The notes beneath the pieces were generated by a model. That model searched no databases, had not been told where the DNA came from, and worked only from the letters and a program-made list of their open reading frames with translations. DNA of 32,518 bases from Methanobacteriota archaeon (lineage in GTDB: Archaea > Thermoplasmatota > E2 > DHVEG-1): the NCBI GenBank assembly GCA_026394495.1, contig JAPKYE010000062.1, forward strand, positions 1 to 32,518. The letters run 5' to 3'. This document shows positions 1-8,383 of the stretch, piece after piece. Within the stretch, counting starts at the first letter, position 1, and each line of letters opens with the position of its first letter. A program made the position numbers and the translations under genes.

Positions 1-1
1 G

Positions 2-640
2 GTAACTGAAAGTGAATATACCGAAACCGTGAGTTATGATCCGTACGGCAGCCCAGGACACACCGAGTGTTATAACCTTACGTTTTCCTTCATCCCAGAT
101 TATCAATTCAGATACGCTCCAGGGGACGGAAGCTGGGATAACACAACGAACGCAACCGATGATACTCAATCCTGGAATTTCATGATAAATGCTGTTGATG
201 CTGGAAACAATTCAGATTCAATTACAGATGAATTCGGTGTATACTCCTATACAGAGATTATGAACGTAGGGTGGCCATCCATACTGGGTAACCCTGGTGT
301 GAATGCAACCGCTCAAAGTAATATAACAATCCTGACGCGATCCAATGGTAATTATTCATTGTCTATCGATGTTGGGAATTTAACCCATAACACACACCCG
401 ACAGCAAATATGTCAAGAGATAACATATGGTTACGCGGTGGTGACTTAGATAATTCTGACAATTTCACTGCAGATAGCGGGGTGATTTACATCTACGGAG
501 GTGCAGGAAGCTACCACCTTGCACAAGCCGATGGAACAAGTCTAACAGCAAATGATTTAGAGTATACCTGTGATATCCCTGTTGGTCAGATGGCGGGTGA
601 CTATACCGCAACCATTGATTACCATCTCATAACAACCTAA
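2..640 (+). CDS. Secreted/surface protein, C-terminal part (5' end outside window)
   Basis: The frame is open from the first bases of the window to a TAA at 638-640, so only the last 212 residues are visible. They are rich in Asn, Thr, Ser and Asp with several N-glycosylation-type sequons (NTT, NAT, NNS, NLT, NMS) and alternate short predicted beta strands, as in extracytoplasmic beta-sandwich proteins. No membrane anchor follows, so the protein is either free, held by its missing N-terminus, or bound by a partner. A GTG at 29 could be read as a start, but the coding frame continues upstream of it. A T-run at 655-664 just downstream is a plausible transcription stop. The next gene, 126 bp on, encodes an anchored surface protein and may be a functional partner. 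I do not recognise the family. Confidence 0.8.
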   Translation, partial: VTESEYTETVSYDPYGSPGHTECYNLTFSFIPDYQFRYAPGDGSWDNTTNATDDTQSWNFMINAVDAGNNSDSITDEFGVYSYTEIMNVGWPSILGNPGVNATAQSNITILTRSNGNYSLSIDVGNLTHNTHPTANMSRDNIWLRGGDLDNSDNFTADSGVIYIYGGAGSYHLAQADGTSLTANDLEYTCDIPVGQMAGDYTATIDYHLITT

Positions 641-654
641 GGAAAAAAGAGTCT

Positions 655-664
655 ACTTTTTTTT
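655..664 (+). terminator. T-run terminator after first gene
   Basis: An uninterrupted run of eight T between C residues begins 15 nt after the stop codon. Archaeal RNA polymerase terminates at such T-rich stretches without needing a hairpin. Confidence 0.4.
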
Positions 665-766
665 CAATAACTGATGAATATTAAGGAAAAACCTTAAGAA
701 ATAGATTAAGATAAGAAATACTGATGGAGAACTAGACAGCTCTCTGTTCATACAGGAGAGAGATGA

Positions 767-2122
767 GTGGGGATGAAAACAGAAAACACAATGATTGTAT
801 TAGTAATACTGTTACTGAGTGTATCAACTATTGCATCTGTTGTTACCGCAGCTGATAACGTTACTGTCAAAATCAGTATACTTGATGGAAAAGAACTTAC
901 CCGTTTTAATAAACCTGAACTCATCGCTGGTCTGTGGCATTACGTAAATCTGACGATATATCAGACAATCGATGAATTTACACTCAGGGTCTACAAAGGA
1001 GATACACCACCAACACAGAACAAGAACATTACAAACTACTATGAATGGGAATACGATGAAAATACGCAGCTGAAATGGGCTGACATCAGCGGGTACAGTA
1101 CCAAGTACATTAAACCTGATTCGTGTACGAAAAATGAGAATGTGTACAGTTTTTATATCGGTGTAGACGACACCTTACCGAATATAGTGGATTATTATGA
1201 AAACTGGACGCTTGATGTGTTTTCAAATGGAAATCAATTGCACTCCGATCGTCTTGTCATTGCAAAACTAAACACCGGCATCTCCATGAGTAAACCAGCA
1301 TCCATTTCCTTTTTTGTTTATCCATTTACTACGATGGATGCCCAAGGAGACGCCTTCTTTAAAATAGGAAATGTCGGTAATATCCCTGTGTCACTTACGA
1401 TTGATTACGAACAATATGACAATATTGTGGAAATCACGAATTTTAACACCAATATATCAATCGATGAAGTGACCACTCATTACATCACGGTACATTCAAA
1501 AAGTTGGCAGCCCAAAATCTTAGAAATGACTGTAGAAGGGGTTGGATCATATCCTAAATCGTTCTTTATTGACTCGGATGCGACGGTCGTTCTCTACCCC
1601 GCCTTTACCATAGACATCCCACTACTCCGCATCCACATTGGACATAATAACTACAAAATTAACGAACTGTCTGGAACAGGTGTTACCTTTCAGCATCTGG
1701 ATCAAGTAACGATGTATGAAGGAGAAATAAAAGAAATCAAGGCATATGTATCTGGTGATGGGGCAGTCAACCTGGATGTGAGGACCGATGAACAAAACAT
1801 TCAACTCATTAAATTGTATGATCACAATACTGAAACAAGCTCTCCGATTATGTTTACATCTTCTAATACATCAGAACGTATTATTACAGTGCGGGTTAAG
1901 GCAATCAGTGAAGGTACCACGGGTGTTATTACATATACATTAACGAGTGGAGGGGCAACTCAAACCTATACGACTCAAATCACGATTGGACCACCAGCAT
2001 CTTCTGATGATAATGATCTCTCAGCAAGCCCTGATTTCATCGGTAAAATAATTGTGGTTATGCTGGTCCTCATTGTGGTCATCTATATGGTTGTTTCCCA
2101 CCTACGACACAAAAGGGGGTAG
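767..2122 (+). CDS. Type-I membrane surface protein, unknown function
   Basis: The 451-residue product starts with a signal peptide (hydrophobic stretch around residues 9-28, cleavage near VVTAAD), has a long beta-rich extracytoplasmic region of about 390 residues, and ends in one transmembrane helix (about 423-444) with a short basic tail (HLRHKRG). The topology is outside-facing. The Shine-Dalgarno-like AGGAG at 754-758 is 8 nt from the GTG at 767; an in-frame ATG at 773 gives 449 residues and is an alternative start. The stop lies 10 nt before the next start, and that gene overlaps a third, so the three form an operon. Together they suggest a surface complex with a cytoplasmic read-out. 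I do not recognise a named domain; the repeated Ig-like folds around residues 175-410 are inferred from the pattern only. Confidence 0.85.
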   Translation: MGMKTENTMIVLVILLLSVSTIASVVTAADNVTVKISILDGKELTRFNKPELIAGLWHYVNLTIYQTIDEFTLRVYKGDTPPTQNKNITNYYEWEYDENTQLKWADISGYSTKYIKPDSCTKNENVYSFYIGVDDTLPNIVDYYENWTLDVFSNGNQLHSDRLVIAKLNTGISMSKPASISFFVYPFTTMDAQGDAFFKIGNVGNIPVSLTIDYEQYDNIVEITNFNTNISIDEVTTHYITVHSKSWQPKILEMTVEGVGSYPKSFFIDSDATVVLYPAFTIDIPLLRIHIGHNNYKINELSGTGVTFQHLDQVTMYEGEIKEIKAYVSGDGAVNLDVRTDEQNIQLIKLYDHNTETSSPIMFTSSNTSERIITVRVKAISEGTTGVITYTLTSGGATQTYTTQITIGPPASSDDNDLSASPDFIGKIIVVMLVLIVVIYMVVSHLRHKRG

Positions 2123-2132
2123 TCTTTCTTTT

Positions 2133-2825
2133 ATGAAACGCCATCTCATATATCTTGCCATAGTCGTCTCAACACTTTGGGCTTCTTCCATGTTTTTTGC
2201 AGGTATTGTATATGCGGGTGAAGCAGGCGTCGGAGTAATTAATGTCCCACCGAAATATGGGTATATACGAGTTGAACAACAAGATAATTTAATACGAGTA
2301 TATCTAACCATTTCTGATTATAATTCCTGGGGAGATATTGAAGAAGTAAACGTTACATTAGATAATTATGGGACTCCCATTGCCACATTTATCTTCAAGC
2401 AATATCAGGATAAAGAATCATACCTTGAAGTCAATGAATTTAGCGAGATACCAGAAACATTACATTTGCTCCAGAAAGAAAAATGTTTGTATGAAAAATC
2501 AGATAGTTCAGAAACGATCGATGATCGATGCGACCTTGAAATACGGTTTGTGTTTCAAAAAACATTGTTTACTGGCCTTCACATCTTAATTACCGATAGA
2601 GACGGATTAACACCTGCAGAGGCTTATATTCATTATAGCACTGAGGAAACGATACGCGAAAGTAACATCCTTGTGTTACCGTTTATAGGTGGGACGATAT
2701 CGGTGAATATTCCACCCTATCTTCTCAATAATCTTGCTCTGATCATCTCAACATTTGGTACCCTGTATTATTTTAAAAAAAAGGGTTATCTGAGAAAAAG
2801 AAGAAGTTACTATGAGAAAGTATAA
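2133..2825 (+). CDS. Type-I membrane protein, unknown function
   Basis: This 230-residue protein has a signal peptide (residues 1-28, ending FAGIVYAG), a beta-rich outside domain of about 160 residues with a Cys pair (CLYEK and DDRCDL, possibly a disulfide), one C-terminal helix (NLALIISTFGTLYYF) and a strongly basic cytoplasmic tail (KKKGYLRKRR). The frame is open further upstream to 2052, but that stretch overlaps the previous gene and encodes no signal peptide. The ATG at 2133, preceded by GGGGGT at 2115-2120, gives a proper export signal and was chosen. Its architecture copies the preceding gene on a smaller scale. It overlaps the following gene by 14 bp, indicating translational coupling. 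No family recognised. Confidence 0.85.
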   Translation: MKRHLIYLAIVVSTLWASSMFFAGIVYAGEAGVGVINVPPKYGYIRVEQQDNLIRVYLTISDYNSWGDIEEVNVTLDNYGTPIATFIFKQYQDKESYLEVNEFSEIPETLHLLQKEKCLYEKSDSSETIDDRCDLEIRFVFQKTLFTGLHILITDRDGLTPAEAYIHYSTEETIRESNILVLPFIGGTISVNIPPYLLNNLALIISTFGTLYYFKKKGYLRKRRSYYEKV

Positions 2826-3948
2826 CGAGGTCGTATGGCTTTTTCCGCGTGGATTATTCATATTTTTTTCTATTTTCGCTTCAGTAAAATTTATTTTTAT
2901 TTTCTTTTTTCGCACTGCATATGAACCCCTGTTACTCTTCAATTTTACCCCGTTGTATTTCGTATCCGGACTAAATAATTTACACTTGTTATTTTTATCG
3001 TTGGCCGTCATCCTCGTAGACACCTATCTTCATGTTAAAGCAACGAAACGAAATCTCATATATTCATATCTTCCAACCTCCTTGATGATTTCTGGCGTCG
3101 GATTGACCATCATGTTCGCAGAAGCCAGTATTTCGTATATTTTTCATTACATTGTCTTTTGTTGTTTATTACTCGTTGTGATCATTGATCAAAAACGAAT
3201 TTTGACTCTAACAGACACAAAACAAGTGCTACCCGGAAAAAAACCGTTTAACCTCTGGGATGAAAAAGAATCAACAACCCGTGCATCTCACTTACCGGAC
3301 CAAGAACCGATACAACGATATGCAGCACCTTCGCTCACAACTGATAGTGTCGCCCTTAATGAGTTAATAGACTCATCGGAGATGATGGCGCAAAGAATAC
3401 AGGTCTTAAACGGATTTCTTGAAAGAAAAATGATAAAACTAGAGAAAGCAGAACAGGAAATAGAGGAGCAAAGAAAGAACCTTATTGAACAGCAGGAAAT
3501 GTTCATCGATCGTTTAATCCATTATTATAATAGAAAAGACAATATCCAGGTTGTCAAACCGACCGAGCCGATTCTTATTGAACCGATGATTGTTGAAGAG
3601 AAAATCGAAAATCACTTGGTTATTGGTGGCACCACAGAGTGTATTGTTGTCGTACAACGAGGTATTGTTAAGCAGGCTAGTGGCTCCTTTGCTGAGATTC
3701 TCGGTTATGCAAAGGATGACATTATTAATAAAAGCTTGCTAGGTTTCTTCACTGATCAGGGAAAAGAAGAAGCAAAAAAATATTGGCTTGGCAACCTAAA
3801 AGGTGCTGGTTCCAATTCATATAAAACGGTATTTTTAACAAAAGAATACAAAGAGATACCTGTTGAAATCACCGTGAAACCAACTATTTATAATGGGATG
3901 TTTGCTGAGTTTCTTATCGTCAAAAGCAGTAACACTACAGAAACATAA
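2812..3948 (+). CDS. Multi-TM protein with coiled coil and PAS domain
   Basis: The 378-residue product has about four N-terminal membrane helices (roughly 11-33, 57-74, 82-105, 108-126), a soluble linker, a charged coiled coil (about 190-245, Glu/Lys/Gln rich) and a C-terminal PAS-like domain (about 270-376; the core includes GTTECIVVVQRG, then FAEILGYAKDDIINKSLLGF, matching the usual N-terminal PAS signature with a G-Y/D pair). No histidine kinase, GGDEF or HTH domain follows, so it would sense or scaffold and pass a signal by protein contact. It is the last gene of the operon with two outward-facing surface proteins, which suggests it couples surface or membrane state to the cytoplasm. The PAS assignment is by motif; its ligand is unknown. 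Confidence 0.85.
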   Translation: MRKYNEVVWLFPRGLFIFFSIFASVKFIFIFFFRTAYEPLLLFNFTPLYFVSGLNNLHLLFLSLAVILVDTYLHVKATKRNLIYSYLPTSLMISGVGLTIMFAEASISYIFHYIVFCCLLLVVIIDQKRILTLTDTKQVLPGKKPFNLWDEKESTTRASHLPDQEPIQRYAAPSLTTDSVALNELIDSSEMMAQRIQVLNGFLERKMIKLEKAEQEIEEQRKNLIEQQEMFIDRLIHYYNRKDNIQVVKPTEPILIEPMIVEEKIENHLVIGGTTECIVVVQRGIVKQASGSFAEILGYAKDDIINKSLLGFFTDQGKEEAKKYWLGNLKGAGSNSYKTVFLTKEYKEIPVEITVKPTIYNGMFAEFLIVKSSNTTET

Positions 3949-4078
3949 TATCCCTGCTGTTCTTATAGAAAAAGTAATTTGGTATTTTTTTCCTTCAATG
4001 ACATCGTACCACACATGTGAAAAAAAAATGCATTAGATCTCTTGCGAAATAACCATTTTTAATGCATAGTATATATTC

Positions 4079-4102
4079 CTCTACATCGGATGGGATGTAG
4101 AG
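4079..4102 (+). repeat. Perfect 9-bp inverted repeat abutting a start codon
   Basis: CTCTACATC (4079-4087) and GATGTAGAG (4094-4102) are perfect complements separated by GGATGG. The second arm ends directly at the ATG at 4103. In RNA this is a hairpin touching the initiation codon; in DNA it could be a transposase-binding site. A TATA-like TAGTATATA lies just upstream (4067-4075). Confidence 0.6.
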
Positions 4103-4324
4103 ATGTTGACGTATGAAAAATTATCAAAAAAGCCAGGGATGTTTCACACATTCACCGGATTAACTCCTAAGGAATTCGACAAAATATACACGCAATTGGA
4201 ACAGCAATATCCACAATATGAACAGAAACAGATTCACACGATACGACCGTATGACTTCTATCGTCTGCGGACTGGTGAATATCACCGTATAATCAGAGTA
4301 AAAACAGTATGTCGAGGAGGTTAA
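4103..4324 (+). pseudogene. N-terminal relic of an IS5-type DDE transposase
   Basis: The first ~40 residues (MLTYEKLSKKPGMFHTFTGL, then TPKEFDKIYTQLEQQYPQYE) match the N-terminal helix-turn-helix that opens archaeal DDE_Tnp_4/IS5-type transposases, whose full length is about 270-300 residues. From about residue 42 the family pattern stops (the expected RKR...GAGRKFKL segment is missing), and the frame ends at 73 residues after RVKTVCRGG. No catalytic DDE part is visible downstream. This is therefore a remnant of an insertion element, fused by deletion to unrelated sequence. The inverted repeat ending at its ATG is probably part of the original element. No second end of the element was recognised. 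Confidence 0.65.
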
Positions 4325-4447
4325 AAGAAAACAGTTGCTCTGGTTTTACAATTACGCAAGATGTCTATCATATAAAGAAAAAAAATATGTTTGAAATGAT
4401 TTACCTGAAAAACATTTAAGACAGAATACTATGTCCTGGTACACATA

Positions 4448-4520
4448 GGGCCAGTGGTCTAGTGGCTATGACGTCGCGCTTACAACGCGGAGATCGCCTG
4501 TTCAATTCCGGCCTGGCCCA
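4448..4520 (+). tRNA. tRNA-Val (anticodon UAC)
   Basis: The 73-nt cloverleaf has acceptor arms GGGCCAG/CTGGCCC (4448-4454, 4513-4519), D stem GTC/GAC, anticodon stem TCGCG/CGCGG with loop CTTACAA (anticodon TAC), a 5-nt variable loop and T loop TTCAATT. The T stem GCCTG/CCGGC (4496-4500, 4508-4512) has one U-C mismatch next to its last pair. The discriminator is A and the CCA end is not encoded. There is no intron. Confidence 0.93.
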
Positions 4521-4716
4521 TTTTCACTTTCATTTGTTATCTTTGTAAAGGTTTTTCTAAAATAAAGAGTTCATAGACAACAACATAGCATAGGAAAAAA
4601 GAAAAAGTTTGAGGAGATTACCCTTATTATGAATAGGAAATTATTCCCCCAATTAATAAACAAATTATTGGTAATGTTAGTCGATCAAAGGTAGATGTTA
4701 TAAGGAAGGTGGTGAT

Positions 4717-7236
4717 ATGAAAAAACAATCCTGTTATACTTTTATTTTACACGGTAACAATTTAAAAATATCAATAGTGTTTTTTTTATTCCTTTTTTTG
4801 TTTTTCGTCGAATTATCACCCTTATCACAAGCAGCAGACCTTGTACATCAATTTGATTTTAATGATGATCTAGATGATACGCTGGGGACAGAAATCTCAC
4901 TCACGGTTCATCCTAATACTGCGTCAAATGGTTATGATTCTGGGGAATGGTGGTGGACAGCAGATGATTCCCCTGGAGGAGGATTGACTCTTGAAACAAA
5001 TTATATCACCAATCCTCAAAATTACTCCTTAGGATTTCGTTTCGAATTCGATCAAGTTGGACCAGGGTATAAGAAAATCCTCTCCTTTAAAGGACCCAGT
5101 GATGACAACGGGCTGTATTTTATAGGTAGCAAGTTAGTGTTTTATCCGTTTAGTCAAAATGACGAACTAACCTATTACCCAGATACTTTTTATGATTTTA
5201 TTTTTTCCCGTAACTCTGATGATGTTATCAGAGTTTACGTTGTTCAGGAAAACGGATCTGTTACCCAGGTCTATGAAGAAGATGATCCAACAGATGCCTC
5301 AGTTCCCAGACAGGTTGCTGATAAATATGAGTTCATGTTTTTTATGGATGACACAGCAACGAACGGTGAGTGGACGACAGGGGGCTCAGTAAAAAACATC
5401 CGCGTTTGGAACAGTCCCCTTCAGGAAGATGAAATCGAGTATGCGCTTTCCGATTCGGTCACTGGAGCGGCAACGAATATAACCACCACTGCAGCGACAT
5501 TAAATGGGACGGTAAACCCAAATAATTCCTCAACAGTTGTTACCTTCGCGTACGGTCCAACTGATACATATGGTACTGAAGTAACCGCGGATCAAAGTCC
5601 GATCAATGGTACGATAAATTTCAATGTGAGTACGACGATAACCGGACTTACCCCCAATACACAGTATCACTATCGCGTTCAAGCGGTAAACGCTGGTGGC
5701 TCAAGCAACGGTTCAGATTGTACATTTACAACACTCTCAGATAACAATGCTCCAACAATCACTAATCCCATACCAACAAATGAGAGTACATCAATTGATG
5801 TGATGCCATTGATGAATATCACCGTTGAAGATGCTGATGGTGATAGTATGACGATTCGGTGGTACAGCAACAGCAGCGGCAGCTGGGAATTGTTTGCTAT
5901 CAATATTTCTGTTGGCAATGGGACGTATCATCAGACAAACAGTAACTTCAGCAACCTTGGCACCACGTATTGGTGGAATGTGTCGGTTTCTGATGGTATT
6001 GATACGAATGATTCTGCGGTATTTCATTTCACCACTCCTGCAAATAATCCACCACTTCAACAAAACCATACCCTTGTCAACACCTCAAGAAGCTATTCAC
6101 TCTGTTTGAATGCTACAAATGCAACACGTTATCCTTCTTATTTATCGATTAATCTTTCTGATTCAGATGCTCATAGCATGAGTATTAACATCACGACAAA
6201 CGCCACAGGAACATGGAATGTTGTGAATTCCTCAACAGGATTAAACAATGGAACATACACCGCATACAATCTCACTTGGATTAACCAACTCAACACCACC
6301 TACTACCTCTGGATCAATCTTACAGATGGATACGACTGGACCAACCAGTCATACACCATCACCACCCATAGTGAATACATCCCGGATCCACCAAGTAGTC
6401 TCACTACAACCGCAACAAGCTCAAGTCAAATCAGTGTAACATGGACAAAAGGGGACCGAACAAACAAGACAATGATCAGATACAAACAAGGAGCAACAGC
6501 ACCCGTAAATGTAACCGATGGAACAGAACTCTACAACAGCACAGGTACATCAACAAGTGCCACAAGTCTCTCCGTAAGCACCCAATACAGCTTCACCGCA
6601 TGGAGCTACAATGACACCGGAGGGTACTACAGTCTTTTCAATGTAACAGCTTCAGCAACAACATCAGCATCATCCGATGGAGACAGCTCCTCCAGATCAC
6701 ATTCTCATGCAACAATAGGAAATCAAACTCAGGATAACATTCAGGAACCTGAAGATACAGACAATGATGGACTACCCGATGACCCAACAAACGACAACCC
6801 TATCAGCGACCCTGATGATGACAACGACGGACTTGATGATACAATTGAACAAATGCTCGGAAGCAACACCAAAGACAAGGACGATGTGAAAAACATAGAA
6901 ACAGACATCAAAGACAGCTATCTCGTAGACACAAACGGAGACGGAACATACGACACCTACTACTGTTCAAGTACTAATGTTCATACACAAATGGTAGCGA
7001 TCAGCTCTACATCACACCTCATCGATACCAACAACGACGGCCAATGGGACTATGTCTACAATCCAACAAGCGGAACAATAACACCATATGAAAGAACTTC
7101 AACAACAGAAAGTGGAATACCACTGCGATACATCATCATTGCTACCATCGTGATTATTATATTTATCACCCTAGTACTCGTATTGATGATGCGAAAAAAA
7201 GATTCAAAGAATCAAGAAGAACAAAAAAAGAAATAA
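4717..7236 (+). CDS. Large multi-domain surface protein (LamG-like, FN3, Ca-binding repeats, TM anchor)
   Basis: The 839-residue protein has a signal peptide (1-40), a concanavalin/LamG-like domain (about 41-245, opening LVHQFDFNDDLDDTLG and ending IRVWNSPLQEDEIEYAL), a fibronectin-III-like domain (about 248-340; TTAATLNGTVNPNNSSTVVT and LTPNTQYHYRVQAVNAGG), two Ig-like segments (about 344-555), a second FN3 domain (about 558-650), thrombospondin-type-3 calcium loops (DTDNDGLPDD, DPDDDNDGLDD), two further Asp loops (DTNGDGTYDTYY, DTNNDGQWDYVY), one membrane helix (about 803-828) and a Lys-rich tail. It is held in the membrane with a large modular ectodomain, probably for adhesion or glycan binding. 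An AAGGTGGTGAT stretch just before the ATG is a good ribosome site. It carries many N-glycosylation sequons. Confidence 0.9.
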   Translation: MKKQSCYTFILHGNNLKISIVFFLFLFLFFVELSPLSQAADLVHQFDFNDDLDDTLGTEISLTVHPNTASNGYDSGEWWWTADDSPGGGLTLETNYITNPQNYSLGFRFEFDQVGPGYKKILSFKGPSDDNGLYFIGSKLVFYPFSQNDELTYYPDTFYDFIFSRNSDDVIRVYVVQENGSVTQVYEEDDPTDASVPRQVADKYEFMFFMDDTATNGEWTTGGSVKNIRVWNSPLQEDEIEYALSDSVTGAATNITTTAATLNGTVNPNNSSTVVTFAYGPTDTYGTEVTADQSPINGTINFNVSTTITGLTPNTQYHYRVQAVNAGGSSNGSDCTFTTLSDNNAPTITNPIPTNESTSIDVMPLMNITVEDADGDSMTIRWYSNSSGSWELFAINISVGNGTYHQTNSNFSNLGTTYWWNVSVSDGIDTNDSAVFHFTTPANNPPLQQNHTLVNTSRSYSLCLNATNATRYPSYLSINLSDSDAHSMSINITTNATGTWNVVNSSTGLNNGTYTAYNLTWINQLNTTYYLWINLTDGYDWTNQSYTITTHSEYIPDPPSSLTTTATSSSQISVTWTKGDRTNKTMIRYKQGATAPVNVTDGTELYNSTGTSTSATSLSVSTQYSFTAWSYNDTGGYYSLFNVTASATTSASSDGDSSSRSHSHATIGNQTQDNIQEPEDTDNDGLPDDPTNDNPISDPDDDNDGLDDTIEQMLGSNTKDKDDVKNIETDIKDSYLVDTNGDGTYDTYYCSSTNVHTQMVAISSTSHLIDTNNDGQWDYVYNPTSGTITPYERTSTTESGIPLRYIIIATIVIIIFITLVLVLMMRKKDSKNQEEQKKK

Positions 7237-7290
7237 CCTACCCTTGATAAAAAAATTAAAGAACCAAATCTTATTCCGGTATCAGATTCT

Positions 7291-8379
7291 ATGAACATCA
7301 CACTCACACTTGGAGAATGGATAAACGAACAACTCCACAAAACAGGCATTACCACAAACACGTACGTTGGCGAAGGAATCGCAGCAGCCATCTTCTTTGC
7401 TTTAACTATTCTCGTCGGATGGATCGTCTACCATATCTTCGAACGCCATTTCACAAAATGGGCACAAAAAACAGAAACCACACTCGATGACGAAATAATC
7501 AAGAACATAAAAAAACCTGCGTACTTCTTCGTCGTCCTCATCGGATCATTCTACGCAATCAACCAATTATCAATGCTTGATCCGTACACAAAAGAAATCG
7601 CACAAATCTATGCAATCGCCGAAATACTACTTGTCGCTTTCATCGTCACCCGTGTCATCAACGTCTTCCTCAGCTGGTACGCAGAAAAACTTGAGAAACA
7701 AAAGAAAAAGAAAATCGACAACCGCATCCTCTCCGTCTTCAAAAAATTCCTTTTTGGAATCATTTACCTTATCGGTTTTGTGTTAATTTTATATGCACTC
7801 AAAATCGATCTCTCCGGAGTCGTCATCGGGTTGGGAGTCGGAGGAATCGCGATCGCATTTGCATTACAAAACATCCTCAGCGACGTCTTCAGCGCGTTCT
7901 CCATCTACTTTGACAGACCCTTTGAAGTCGGTGATTATATCGTTGTTGGAAACAATGGTGGAACCGTCACAAAAATCGGGATGAAATCCACCCGTATGCA
8001 ACTTCTCCAAGGAGAAGAGATGATTGTTTCAAACCGGGAGATAACCTCTGGAAGCGTACGTAACTATAAAAAAATGACGAAACGACGTGTCGAATTCACC
8101 ATCAGAGCAAACCAAAACACTTCGTTAAACAAACTTAAAAAGATCCCGACAATCGTTGAAAACACAATCAAAACATGCGAACCAGCGGAATTTGACATGA
8201 TTCATCTCCGAGAAATCGGACCATTCGCCTACAACTTCGAAGTTATCTACTACATAAAAACCGGAGATTACCACATCTACCTCGATACACAAGAAAAAAT
8301 AAATTATGCGCTCAAAGAAGCATTTGAAAAAGAAGGCATTGAGTTTGGATTCCAGGGAAGAACTGGATCCCCCGCATAA
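7291..8379 (+). CDS. mscS: MscS-family mechanosensitive channel
   Basis: The 362-residue protein has an N-terminal helix (about 25-50), two more membrane helices (about 75-92 and 102-130), and the pore-lining third MscS helix with its Gly/Ala pattern (VVIGLGVGGIAIAFALQN). The cytoplasmic beta domain follows (FSIYFDRPFEVGDYIVVGNN, then GTVTKIGMKSTRM) and a C-terminal alpha/beta domain. This family opens under membrane tension to release solutes after hypo-osmotic shock; ion preference cannot be read here. Length fits the family. It starts 54 nt after the surface protein gene and may be cotranscribed with it. It ends 4 bp from the convergent flavoprotein gene. No strong ribosome-binding site is visible before the ATG. 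Confidence 0.93.
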   Translation: MNITLTLGEWINEQLHKTGITTNTYVGEGIAAAIFFALTILVGWIVYHIFERHFTKWAQKTETTLDDEIIKNIKKPAYFFVVLIGSFYAINQLSMLDPYTKEIAQIYAIAEILLVAFIVTRVINVFLSWYAEKLEKQKKKKIDNRILSVFKKFLFGIIYLIGFVLILYALKIDLSGVVIGLGVGGIAIAFALQNILSDVFSAFSIYFDRPFEVGDYIVVGNNGGTVTKIGMKSTRMQLLQGEEMIVSNREITSGSVRNYKKMTKRRVEFTIRANQNTSLNKLKKIPTIVENTIKTCEPAEFDMIHLREIGPFAYNFEVIYYIKTGDYHIYLDTQEKINYALKEAFEKEGIEFGFQGRTGSPA

Positions 8380-8383
8380 CTTT

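Noticed and set aside
4225-4324. Tail of the transposase relic (YDFYRLRTGEYHRIIRVK) resembles the end of a RelE/ParE-type toxin.
   Set aside because: Only about 18 residues match a loose pattern. No antitoxin or rest of the toxin is present, so it is too short to call.
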